Origin: Chitinophagaceae bacterium
GTDB lineage: Bacteria; Bacteroidota; Bacteroidia; Chitinophagales; Chitinophagaceae
DNA length: 64,000 nucleotides
Direction of reading: 5' to 3'
NCBI GenBank assembly: GCA_947488765.1
Contig: CANLAE010000005.1
Span: forward strand, 1 to 64,000
This document shows positions 53,779 to 62,107 of this stretch, piece after piece (the stretch's first letter is position 1; each line of letters opens with the position of its first letter). The position numbers were made by a program, and so were the translations under genes. The notes under the pieces are model-generated. The model saw only the letters and a list, made by a program, of their open reading frames with translations, had not been told where the DNA came from and searched no databases.

Positions 53779-54848
53779 AAATTCATTCAATACTTTTATT
53801 TCTTTTATTGCCATTTGTTGGTTTCAGTCAGTCAAAACTAGAATCTATAAAAGGCACATGGATTACCAATGTGGGAAGTGATGCTTTATTGTCTGAAAAA
53901 AATATAAAAAATTCGGTAGCACTTTGCAAAGCAAAAGGTATCAATACAATTTTTGTAGTGGTATGGAATAATGGAGTTACCATGTATCCAAGTAAAGTAT
54001 TACAAAATTATATAGGTTTGTTACAAGATAGTGTTTATAAGGGTTTCGACCCAATAGCATGTATTGTTAAAGAAGGTCATGCACAAGGTTTAAAAGTGCA
54101 TGCATGGTTCGAATTCGGATTTTCTTATGCTTATAAAGACAGTGCTTCAATTTGGAATAAAAAATATCCTTATTGGGCAGGAAAAAACAACAAAAAATTA
54201 TTGCTTCAAAAAAATGGATTTTACTGGTGGAGTTCGATCCATCCTGAAGTACAAAAATTCATGTTACAATTAATTGAAGAAGTTGTAAAAAAATATAAAG
54301 TTGATGGCGTTCAGGGCGATGACAGATTACCTGCTATGCCTGCGGAAGGTGGCTATGATAATTATACTTTGGCATTGTATAAATCAGTAACAGGAAATGA
54401 TGCACCGGATGATTACAAGGAAAAAAACTGGTTACAATTTAAGGCTGATCAGTTGAGTATTTTTGGAAAAAAAATGTATCAAAGCGTTAAAAAAATTAGG
54501 AAAGATTGTATGGTTACATGGTCTCCAAGTATTTATCCTTGGAGCAAAGAACAATATTTACAAGATTGGCCGCAATGGTTACAGGGAGGTTATGCAGATG
54601 CTATCCTTCCTCAGTTATACCGGTATGATATTAAAGCCTATGAAAAAATATTATTGGAATTAAAAAAACAAATTCCACCCAATCAACAATATAAAATATT
54701 CCCAGGTATTCTTACTTCTTTGGCTGATGGATATTTGATAAAAAATGATATGCTTCAATCAATTATTCAACTTAACCGTGCAAATGGATTTACAGGTGAA
54801 TGTTTATTTTATTTTGAAACCTTAAAAAAAATTGATACAATTTATTAA
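53775..54848 (+). CDS. GHL10 family glycoside hydrolase-like protein (paralog B)
   Basis: This 357-residue exported protein has a signal peptide (ending VGFSQ) and a GHL10 TIM barrel. It shares with the gene at 49504 the motifs KGTWITN, KVHAWFEFGFS, KVDGVQGDDRLPAMP, WSPSIYPW, YLQDWPQW and DAILPQLYRYDI. No lipobox is seen, so it is soluble in the periplasm whereas paralog A is membrane-anchored. The two may act on the same glycan in different places. It is fourth in the AmpG-SGNH-DUF4434-GHL10-NAGPA operon. Confidence 0.8.
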   Translation: MKIHSILLFLLLPFVGFSQSKLESIKGTWITNVGSDALLSEKNIKNSVALCKAKGINTIFVVVWNNGVTMYPSKVLQNYIGLLQDSVYKGFDPIACIVKEGHAQGLKVHAWFEFGFSYAYKDSASIWNKKYPYWAGKNNKKLLLQKNGFYWWSSIHPEVQKFMLQLIEEVVKKYKVDGVQGDDRLPAMPAEGGYDNYTLALYKSVTGNDAPDDYKEKNWLQFKADQLSIFGKKMYQSVKKIRKDCMVTWSPSIYPWSKEQYLQDWPQWLQGGYADAILPQLYRYDIKAYEKILLELKKQIPPNQQYKIFPGILTSLADGYLIKNDMLQSIIQLNRANGFTGECLFYFETLKKIDTIY

Positions 54849-54865
54849 ACTTTAAAAATTCAATT

Positions 54866-55882
54866 ATGAAAACGAGAATCTTCTCATTGATCTTCATGTT
54901 TACATTGTGTACATTCCTATTTTCTTGTTCTAAGAAAACAACAGTAACAACTGTAATCCCTGTTACGCCTGCAACACCGGTAACTCCTTTAATTACATTG
55001 CCGGCAGGATGGAAAGTAAGTACAACATTTGGAACTTCATTCCCAACAGGAATTCAAGTATATCAGTTTGATAGTATATACATAGGAAAAACAGTTAAAG
55101 CTTTATGTGTGGCTTATGATAGTAAGAACACCACATTTGAATTTAAACCAACAATGGCAACTGTTGCAACAACGCCATCTACATTTTCATCTAACGAATC
55201 GGGTGTTGTTTATGCTTGTATCAATGGTGGTTATTTTGGGGTAAATCAATCTTATAGTTTAGTGAAGTACAACAATGTAGTTTCATCTGCAAATATTAAA
55301 GCTGTTACAAGAACTTATAATGGAGTTAGTACATCCTACTATACAACTAGAGCAGCATTTGGGGTGGATGCTACAGGAACTCCATCAATTGGTTGGATAT
55401 ACAATGTAGGCACTGGCAATGATTTAATTTATAATTATCCTTCACCAAGTCCAAATTTGTTAAACACTGCCCCACAGCCAGTTCCTACAGCTACTTTCCC
55501 GGCAAATGGAACCGTTTGGAATGTTACAAGTGCTATTGGCGGTTCACCTGTTTTGATTAAAAATAACACCATTCAAATTACTGATGCTGAAGAGTTAATT
55601 GATATCAATAATACCACTTCCCGTCCTCGTTCTTCTATTGGTTACACAAGTAATGGAATTGTTTTAATACTTGCTGTAGAAGGAGATAATCCAACAACTT
55701 ATACTGGAATTAATTTGGCAGATTTGGCTGCATTTCAAAAAAGTTTGGGCGCTACAAATGCTATTAACTTAGATGGTGGTGGTTCAACTTCTCTGATAAT
55801 TGGTGGTGTAAAAACTGTTAGGCCTGGTGACAATGGAGTGGAAAGGCCAGTTGTGAGTGCTATACTTATTAAAAAGAAATAA
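54866..55882 (+). CDS. Phosphodiester glycosidase family lipoprotein (NAGPA domain)
   Basis: This 338-residue lipoprotein (signal ending LFSCSKK, Cys21) has a Thr/Pro/Val linker and a NAGPA domain (PF09992). Signature elements are CINGGYFG, IGGSPVLIKNN, RPRSSIGYTSNG, LDGGGSTSL and ERPVVSAIL. The mammalian enzyme removes GlcNAc from GlcNAc-1-phospho-6-mannose. Bacterial members act on sugar-phosphodiester linkages in polymers or cell-wall decorations. Its place at the end of the operon suggests that the target glycan carries a phosphodiester-linked amino sugar. Confidence 0.85.
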   Translation: MKTRIFSLIFMFTLCTFLFSCSKKTTVTTVIPVTPATPVTPLITLPAGWKVSTTFGTSFPTGIQVYQFDSIYIGKTVKALCVAYDSKNTTFEFKPTMATVATTPSTFSSNESGVVYACINGGYFGVNQSYSLVKYNNVVSSANIKAVTRTYNGVSTSYYTTRAAFGVDATGTPSIGWIYNVGTGNDLIYNYPSPSPNLLNTAPQPVPTATFPANGTVWNVTSAIGGSPVLIKNNTIQITDAEELIDINNTTSRPRSSIGYTSNGIVLILAVEGDNPTTYTGINLADLAAFQKSLGATNAINLDGGGSTSLIIGGVKTVRPGDNGVERPVVSAILIKKK

Positions 55883-56052
55883 CGACTTGTTTATTGGGAT
55901 TAATTCAATCAATTAATCAATTTTTTAAGAATACAACACTTCTTTGTTATTGTATTTACAACTAAATTGAATCAATTACTTTGGTCTGTAAATGACTTTT
56001 ATTAATTGTATTTGTTTAAAGTAATCTCAATGAATTTTTCTTTTGTTGATAT

Positions 56053-57036
56053 TTATTTGCCAAAATGTAATTCAGCAATTGAAATTCCATTTTCACCTGC
56101 AACAGAATATAATAAATATACTTTTCCATTTTCTTCGAAAATACATGGGTCTCGAAGTTCATGAAGTTTTCCTTGCGATTTTCCTGATTCTGATACAACC
56201 AAAGGTTCATTGACACCTTCTTCGTTTGTTTCAGATGCTAGTATTGTAACAGCTGGAGAAGCAGTCCAGTTTTTCCAATGGGTATTTAAAGAAATTGTGG
56301 AAGCCATAATTCTTTCAGGCATATCGCCAATACGAGAATAGAAAACATAGAGTAAATTATTTTTTTGTAAAACGGCAACATGTCTTACTTCATAACCTTC
56401 ATTAATAATTTTTAATGGATTGGGACCTTTTTCAAAATTTGAAATACCGTCTTTTGATTTATATAATTTTCCGGTTCTTGCAATTGCATAAAAATCATTG
56501 TTCCATTTAAAAACTCTGAAATATGAATCCCCTAGAGGCTGATTTTCCGAAATAAAATCTATTCCATTTTTTGAGCTAGCACGAATAGTAAGTTGAGGAG
56601 AACTTTTGCTACCGTCTTCTCCAATAGTATTTACCGGACAATGAAAATACATTACAATTTTCTGGTTAACAGAATCGATTAAAACATCAGGTGAAGCAAG
56701 ATGGTTTTTGCAAATGCAATCTTCCATTTTTAAAGTGCCTTTTTCGTAAACTTTCCAAGGCCCTTTCAAATCATTGGAATAAGCCAAACGAATGTATTTT
56801 CCGGCATGATGACCAAAATATAAATAGTACTTGCCTAATTTATTTTCTAACCAATCAGGGGCTTTTATAAGTGATGGACCATTGATATTTTTTCCATCAT
56901 CTCCTTTAAGTAATTGGGGTGTGATGATTGGATTGTTTTCCAGTCGGGTGGCAATAATTTTTTCTTGTGAAAAGGAATTTGCAGAAAAAAATAAACACAA
57001 TAGAATTACATTTACAATAATATATTTAATTTTCAT
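56053..57036 (-). CDS. Secreted five-bladed propeller protein, GH43-like
   Basis: This 327-residue exported protein has a signal peptide (ending SFSQ). Blades contain NINGPSLIKAPDWL, YYLYFGHHAGKYIRLAYS, HLASPDVLID, VRHVAVLQ and ELRDPCIFEENGKVYLLYS, the pattern of GH43/GH32-type five-bladed propellers. Candidate acidic residues lie in the SPDVL and RDPCI motifs. It is not a clear GH43 or GH130 member. The substrate is unknown, but it closes the glycan locus and likely acts on the same polymer or a side chain. It is convergent with the NAGPA gene. Confidence 0.72.
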   Translation of the reverse strand: MKIKYIIVNVILLCLFFSANSFSQEKIIATRLENNPIITPQLLKGDDGKNINGPSLIKAPDWLENKLGKYYLYFGHHAGKYIRLAYSNDLKGPWKVYEKGTLKMEDCICKNHLASPDVLIDSVNQKIVMYFHCPVNTIGEDGSKSSPQLTIRASSKNGIDFISENQPLGDSYFRVFKWNNDFYAIARTGKLYKSKDGISNFEKGPNPLKIINEGYEVRHVAVLQKNNLLYVFYSRIGDMPERIMASTISLNTHWKNWTASPAVTILASETNEEGVNEPLVVSESGKSQGKLHELRDPCIFEENGKVYLLYSVAGENGISIAELHFGK

Positions 57037-57152
57037 GGCAGATTTTGTTTGGAAAATTAAAGAATATTACAGTAATCAATCAATAAAAAAGTGAATCAAT
57101 ACTGAAATTTTTTTTTCGTGATTGAAAGAAAATAAATCAGTAAGAATTCAAT

Positions 57153-57380
57153 TTATTCTGCTTCTTCTTCTTCAGGTAAAGGGTTTCTTCGCGTAGGGAT
57201 CACCATCTTTTCATCATCACTTAAAAATACCCAGAAATCACTAAGTCCAAAAATATCACCCGGAGTTTTGTTGCCACCATCTTCGGCATTTCTTTCATAA
57301 GAACCCAATAGTTCTCCGGAATGTTTTAACTCAATCAATTTTTGCTCGTGGGTAAGTGTTTTGAAATTTTCGATTGTCAT
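57153..57380 (-). CDS. Small acidic conserved protein
   Basis: This 75-residue cytoplasmic protein has no signal peptide or membrane helix. It has a helical N-terminus (FKTLTHEQKLIELKHSGELL), a middle GLSDFWVFLSDDEK and an acidic end (LPEEEEAE). I do not recognise a characterised family. Proteins of this type are conserved in Bacteroidota. It is downstream of plsX by 82 bases on the same strand. Confidence 0.65.
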   Translation of the reverse strand: MTIENFKTLTHEQKLIELKHSGELLGSYERNAEDGGNKTPGDIFGLSDFWVFLSDDEKMVIPTRRNPLPEEEEAE

Positions 57381-57462
57381 TTTGTATATACTTTTTGGAT
57401 GTATTTGGTATGAAAGTAAGTAGTATCTTCTGAATTTCGTTCAACTACTGTAATAATATTTT

Positions 57463-58407
57463 TTAGTTTGCAAATTTATGTTTGATTGTTGCACACAAAT
57501 CGTTTTTAATCATCGACTGGGCACCAATTAGCATATTTTTAAATGCCATTGCATTGCTAATTCCGTGACCAATGATAACAGGTTTTGAGATGCCCAAAAT
57601 TGGCGTACCTCCATAGTTTTCATAATGGAATCTTTTGATATAACCATCGTTTTCAAATTTTCGTTCAGATGCAATATCATAAAAACTTTCAGCCATTTTC
57701 AAAATAATATTTCCGGTAAAACCATCACACACCATTACATCAGCTTTATCATTGAAAAAATCTCTTCCTTCAATGTTCCCGATGAAATTGATTTGATTGT
57801 TTTCTTTTAAAACAGGGTAGGTGGCTTGTGCTAGTAAATTGCCTTTGCCTTCTTCTTCACCTACATTGATTAAGCCAACTTTTGGAGATTCTATTCCTAT
57901 AATTATATTTGCATACATACTACCCAACATTGCAAATTGATTTAGTTGTTCTGGCTTACAATCAGCGTTTAAGCCAACATCTAATAAAACGCCTGTACCA
58001 CCATTTAATTTTGGTATAACAGTAGCAATTGTTGGTCTTAAAATTCCTTCAATAGGTTTTATTATAAGCATTGCACCAACCAACATTGCTCCGGTATTTC
58101 CTGCACTAATAAAAGCATCAATTTTACCGGAAGCTAGGAGTTGAAAACCAATTGAGATAGAACTTTCGGTTTTTTCTTTTAAAGCTTTAGTGGGGTGTTC
58201 GTTGTAACCAATTACTTGGGTAGAAGGGATAATTTCAATAGCAGTTAAATCTATTTCATGTTCATGTAAAATAGATATTATTTGTTCTTGGATTCCAATA
58301 CAAAAAACTCTTGCAGGTTGCGGTGCGGTGGATAAATATAATTTTAGCCCTTTTATTGCTTCTAAGGGAGCAAAGTCACCACCCATCATGTCAAGTCCAA
58401 TATTCAT
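57463..58407 (-). CDS. plsX: Phosphate acyltransferase PlsX
   Basis: PlsX converts acyl-ACP to acyl-phosphate, the acyl donor for PlsY in phospholipid synthesis. The 314-residue protein shows IGLDMMGGDFAP at the start, ISAGNTGAML, LLDVGLNADCKPEQ and VCDGFTGNIILK, all typical. It lies 76 bases after rpmF in the classical yceD-rpmF-plsX order, which couples membrane synthesis and ribosome supply. Confidence 0.96.
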   Translation of the reverse strand: MNIGLDMMGGDFAPLEAIKGLKLYLSTAPQPARVFCIGIQEQIISILHEHEIDLTAIEIIPSTQVIGYNEHPTKALKEKTESSISIGFQLLASGKIDAFISAGNTGAMLVGAMLIIKPIEGILRPTIATVIPKLNGGTGVLLDVGLNADCKPEQLNQFAMLGSMYANIIIGIESPKVGLINVGEEEGKGNLLAQATYPVLKENNQINFIGNIEGRDFFNDKADVMVCDGFTGNIILKMAESFYDIASERKFENDGYIKRFHYENYGGTPILGISKPVIIGHGISNAMAFKNMLIGAQSMIKNDLCATIKHKFAN

Positions 58408-58483
58408 AATACGGTAATATTAGAAACAAGAAACCTTTAAGGTGGTAAAACCTTATAGGTTGAAAAATAAAAAACTGAAAAAA

Positions 58484-58678
58484 TTATGCTTTAGAAGGTG
58501 CTTTTTCGGCAACTAGTTTTCCCTTGTAAAATAATTTCCCTTCGCTTACGTGTGCACGATGACGTACATGTAATTCTCCGGTTGTAGTGTCTTTACTTAG
58601 TGTAACTTCTTGAGCTACATAGTGTGTTCTTCTTTTAGCACTTCTTTGTTGAGAGTGTCTGCGCTTTGGATTTGGCAT
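58484..58678 (-). CDS. rpmF: 50S ribosomal protein L32
   Basis: The 64 residues begin MPNPKRRHSQQRSAKRRTHY, the standard L32 start. There is no four-Cys zinc motif, so this is the zinc-independent form. It is in the middle of the yceD-rpmF-plsX operon, 30 bases after yceD. Confidence 0.96.
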   Translation of the reverse strand: MPNPKRRHSQQRSAKRRTHYVAQEVTLSKDTTTGELHVRHRAHVSEGKLFYKGKLVAEKAPSKA

Positions 58679-58708
58679 ATATCAAAAATTAAAAAAGGTT
58701 CGTAAATA

Positions 58709-59257
58709 TTAATTGTCAAAATCTTTAAACTTCTCAAGCCCCTTCATCATTGGGCTAATAATTTCTTTTGCAACATTCTCCTCCATTTGTTTCAATTGCG
58801 CCAATACTTCTTTGTTGCATTGAGACTCCCCCGATTCATTTTCATCACATATTTTTTGTAATGGAATACTCAAATTTACAAATTCAAATAACCAATCTGC
58901 AACATGTAAATGACTTTCTCCTCTACTGATATAATAAATGTCAGGATCTTCTTCTTGTTCATTCATAACTTCCGGGTTTTCCACCATTTTTACTATGATG
59001 TTGAACTCGTCCCAAAGTTGTTTGGTAAGATTGTTTCCACATCGGTCACAAACTAGTTCAGCTTTACCATCAATATCAAACTTTAACAACATGAAGCCAT
59101 TGTTTTTTTCAAGGCTTAATTTTATCAAAGCTTCGCAATCGATAAAATCTTGTTCACCGTATGCAGCAAAGAACTTCTTATCCACCTTATACTCAAATAC
59201 ATGAATACCCGGTTTCAACCCCACAAATGCAATATCAAATTCCCTACTCTGGTTCAT
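58709..59257 (-). CDS. yceD: YceD/DUF177 family protein
   Basis: This 182-residue protein matches DUF177 (YceD), which sits upstream of rpmF in many bacteria and is linked to 23S rRNA maturation in plants and bacteria. The metal-like motif LVCDRCGNNL and the later CDENESGESQCNKE are typical pairs of the family. A strong predicted promoter lies right upstream, so this is the first gene of the operon. Confidence 0.88.
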   Translation of the reverse strand: MNQSREFDIAFVGLKPGIHVFEYKVDKKFFAAYGEQDFIDCEALIKLSLEKNNGFMLLKFDIDGKAELVCDRCGNNLTKQLWDEFNIIVKMVENPEVMNEQEEDPDIYYISRGESHLHVADWLFEFVNLSIPLQKICDENESGESQCNKEVLAQLKQMEENVAKEIISPMMKGLEKFKDFDN

Positions 59258-59276
59258 GTTTCTTGTTTAGGGTGTG

Positions 59277-59307
59277 CAAAGGTAGGGTTACAAATGCAAA
59301 AAGCAAA
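59277..59307 (-). promoter_or_regulatory. Predicted promoter of yceD-rpmF-plsX
   Basis: On the minus strand TTTG (59307-59304) and TACCTTTG (59284-59277) are separated by exactly 19 bases, a perfect match to the Bacteroidota consensus. Initiation near 59270 gives a very short leader before ATG 59257. Confidence 0.7.
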
Positions 59308-59434
59308 AGAAAATTATTGGTTACTGAAACATCGAAGTTTAATTGGTTTAAATTCAAATCTATAAGCCTAAATTAATTTTCAGATTAAACTAATTATGAA
59401 GAATTATAAAAACTATTGAAGTTTGGATTAATTT

Positions 59435-59464
59435 TTTTACTTTTACTTTTACTTTTACTTTTAC
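59435..59464 (+). repeat. Hexanucleotide repeat (TTTTAC)5 in a promoter region
   Basis: Five perfect TTTTAC units are followed by a degenerate TTTAAC, ending 14 bases before the ATG of the T9SS adhesin-like gene. A TTTG at 59422-59425 lies upstream. Each repeat junction gives TACTTTTA, close to a -7 element, the second at 18 bases spacing. Confidence 0.9.
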
Positions 59465-59483
59465 TTTAACAAAACTAATAATT

Positions 59484-62024
59484 ATGATTAAAAAACTAGT
59501 TGTTCTTTTAATGTTTTACTTTTCAATAAGTGAAACAAACTGTCAGGTTTTACTAACTGAAGGATTTGAATCTACATTTGTTCCAACAGGTTGGACTAGA
59601 ATAAATAATAGTACAACCGGAGGTAGGAATTGGTTAGCATCTGATGATGCAACGTTAACAGATGGACCCTATACTGCTTATTCCGGCAGTAAATGTATGG
59701 TATACGAGTACACTACTCCAAGTGCAGCTGATGCATGGATGATTACACCTGCAATTGCATTAACATCTGGTTCAACTTATAAAATTACTTTTTGGTACAG
59801 AGTAAGAAGTGCATCCTATCCAGAAAAATTGAAAGTTACCATTGGATCTAGTGCAACTGTCGCTGCACAAACCACTGCATTATGGACAAACAATGGCGGA
59901 GCATCTTTATCAAATACATCTTATGTACAAGCTACTATAAATTATACTGCTACTGCAACAGAAAATAGTTATTTTGGTTTTAATTGTTTTTCAGAAGCTG
60001 ATAAGTGGGCCTTACAAGTTGATGATATTGCAATTGAAAAAATAAATCTTTGTTCTGGCACACCAACAGCTGGTAATGCTAGTGCAGCAACACCTTATTT
60101 GTGTGCAAGCGGAACTTCGGTATTGAGTTTAGTTGGGGCAACTTCAAGCACAGGAGTTACTTATTATTGGCAATCTGCTCCAACTGGAACAACATCTTGG
60201 GCAAATATTTTAGGTGCTACTACAGTTCCATACACAGCATCTGTTTCAGCATCTACTGATTTTCGTTGTATATTGACTTGTACAAATGGGGGAGCAACAA
60301 GTACTTCAGAAATTACAACTGTAACACTTGGTGCTGTGCCTTCAAACGATTTGGTTTGTAATGCAAATACACTTGTATTAGATGCTTCAACACAATGTGG
60401 AAACACAAAATGTGCAACTGCTACTGGTGATCCTGCATTCCAAAACAGTACGCCAAACAATACTGTTTGGTTCCAATATACTCCAACCACAACTGGAATT
60501 GTGAATTTTATAATGACAAGACCTTCAGGTGCTACAACCGGTTTGTTAAATGGATGGTTAGGGGTTTATACTGCAACTGGTACATGTCCAACTTTAGCAC
60601 TTACAGAAACAACAAGTAATTTACCTTTTGATTTAACTGCAAATACAACAGTTACTTTGGTAAGTCCTTCTTTAACAGCAGGAACAACTTATTATTTTAT
60701 GATAGATGGTTTTAGCGGTGCATCTGGTGCGTTTTGTATTCAAATGATTACGCCACCAACACCACCAAATTGTACAACAACAACTTTGCCCGCAAATAAC
60801 GCAACTAATGTTGCAGCCCCTGTTGCAACTTTAACATGGGATGCCGCAACTAATGCAACATCTTATGATATTTATTTTGGTACAACAAATCCACCAACGA
60901 CTTTGGTTGGAACAATTGCAGCTACAACAACACCAATCACGGGATTGAGTTTTAGTACACAATATTATTGGTATGTAGTGCCAAAAAATAATGGCGGAGC
61001 AGCAACAGGTTGTGCATCAAATATATCTACATTCACTACACAAGCCGCACCAGTTCCTCCTGCAAATGATGAGTGTTCTACTGCGATTACAATCTCATCT
61101 TATTTAGGAAATGTATCCGGTACAACTATTAGTGCTACTGCCTCAGCATCTATTCCGGCTTGCGCTAGTCCAACTGGTAGTGATGACGATGTATGGTATA
61201 AGTTTACCGCTTCTCAAAATGGAAGTGCTTCTGTTGTAGTAACTGGAGGTACAGGTTTTGATGCAGTAGTTGGTGTTTATTCTGGATCATGTGGTGCATT
61301 AACATTAGTAGGAACTTGTGTTGATAATACTTCTTCGGGTATTGAAACTGTTTCATTAACATCTTTAGTTGCAGGACAAACCTACTATGTAAGAGTTTAT
61401 AGTTATAGCACTACAACAGGAGGAACATTTACAATAGCCTTATCAGGAGCTGCTCTTCCTGTGTCGATTGTAAATTTTAAAGGAGAAAGAATAGGAACTG
61501 AGAATGTATTTACATGGACTACTTTAAGTGAATTAAACAACAATGGATTTGAGTTGCAACGCAGTGCTGATGGTATTAATTTCAGTTCTCTGATTTTTAC
61601 TGCAAGTAAATCAGTAAATGGTAATAGTAACCAACCTTTAGCATATAGCATCGTAGATACAAAACCATTCAGTGGCAGTGGTTACTATAGATTAAAACAA
61701 ATAGACAAAGATGGTAAAACTTCAATGAGTGATATTGTTTTAATCAAAGGAACTAAATCAACTAAAATTGAATTGGTTGGAGTGTATCCTAATCCAGTTG
61801 TAAATAATATTAATGTTGTTTTAAATGCCCCAAAAGCAGATAAAATAACTTTAGTAATTGCAGATATGACAGGGAAGATTATAGTATCAAAATCAATTCT
61901 TGTAAATAATGGTGACAATAATCTGCAATTAAATGTAGCTGATTTGTCGAAAGGCACTTACACTATCAAAGCAATTTGTGTTGATGGTTGTGAGACTGCA
62001 TTGAGCAAGTTTGTTAAACAATAG
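59484..62024 (+). CDS. Large adhesin-like multidomain T9SS protein
   Basis: This 846-residue secreted protein has a signal peptide (1-20), a choice-of-anchor J domain (about 22-185) and an Ig-like module (about 190-285). A PPC-like domain (about 287-435), an FN3 module (about 436-522) and a second PPC-like domain (about 527-662; NDECSTAITI, DDDVWYKFTAS) follow. It ends with the FN3-like NNNGFELQRSADG/YYRLKQIDKDGK module and a T9SS sorting domain (about 770-846; GVYPNPVVNN). It has no protease or glycosidase motif and likely serves adhesion. Its first domain is closely related to the protein at 48032. A hexamer repeat lies in its promoter region. Confidence 0.85.
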   Translation: MIKKLVVLLMFYFSISETNCQVLLTEGFESTFVPTGWTRINNSTTGGRNWLASDDATLTDGPYTAYSGSKCMVYEYTTPSAADAWMITPAIALTSGSTYKITFWYRVRSASYPEKLKVTIGSSATVAAQTTALWTNNGGASLSNTSYVQATINYTATATENSYFGFNCFSEADKWALQVDDIAIEKINLCSGTPTAGNASAATPYLCASGTSVLSLVGATSSTGVTYYWQSAPTGTTSWANILGATTVPYTASVSASTDFRCILTCTNGGATSTSEITTVTLGAVPSNDLVCNANTLVLDASTQCGNTKCATATGDPAFQNSTPNNTVWFQYTPTTTGIVNFIMTRPSGATTGLLNGWLGVYTATGTCPTLALTETTSNLPFDLTANTTVTLVSPSLTAGTTYYFMIDGFSGASGAFCIQMITPPTPPNCTTTTLPANNATNVAAPVATLTWDAATNATSYDIYFGTTNPPTTLVGTIAATTTPITGLSFSTQYYWYVVPKNNGGAATGCASNISTFTTQAAPVPPANDECSTAITISSYLGNVSGTTISATASASIPACASPTGSDDDVWYKFTASQNGSASVVVTGGTGFDAVVGVYSGSCGALTLVGTCVDNTSSGIETVSLTSLVAGQTYYVRVYSYSTTTGGTFTIALSGAALPVSIVNFKGERIGTENVFTWTTLSELNNNGFELQRSADGINFSSLIFTASKSVNGNSNQPLAYSIVDTKPFSGSGYYRLKQIDKDGKTSMSDIVLIKGTKSTKIELVGVYPNPVVNNINVVLNAPKADKITLVIADMTGKIIVSKSILVNNGDNNLQLNVADLSKGTYTIKAICVDGCETALSKFVKQ

Positions 62025-62046
62025 TTTTAGCTAAGTTTAATCAAAT

Positions 62047-62083
62047 AAAAATCCCGTCAAATATTATGTTTGACGGGATTTTT
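62047..62083. terminator. Bidirectional terminator between convergent genes
   Basis: A 15-bp perfect inverted repeat (AAAAATCCCGTCAAA / TTTGACGGGATTTTT) with a 7-base loop is flanked by A/T runs on both sides. It serves the T9SS gene and the YceI gene. Confidence 0.88.
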
Positions 62084-62107
62084 ATTTAAGAATACAATAG
62101 TTTCTAA

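Noticed and set aside
37099-55882. Reading the locus as a standard sialic acid (nan) operon
   Set aside because: AGE, ROK, SusCD, MFS and SGNH esterase recall nan loci, but neuraminate lyase, sialidase and NanM are absent and the GHL10, DUF4434 and NAGPA genes are not part of known nan operons.
56053-57036. GH130 mannosyl phosphorylase
   Set aside because: The NPIITP start is suggestive, but the GH130 core motifs are not present and the blade pattern fits a general GH43-like propeller.
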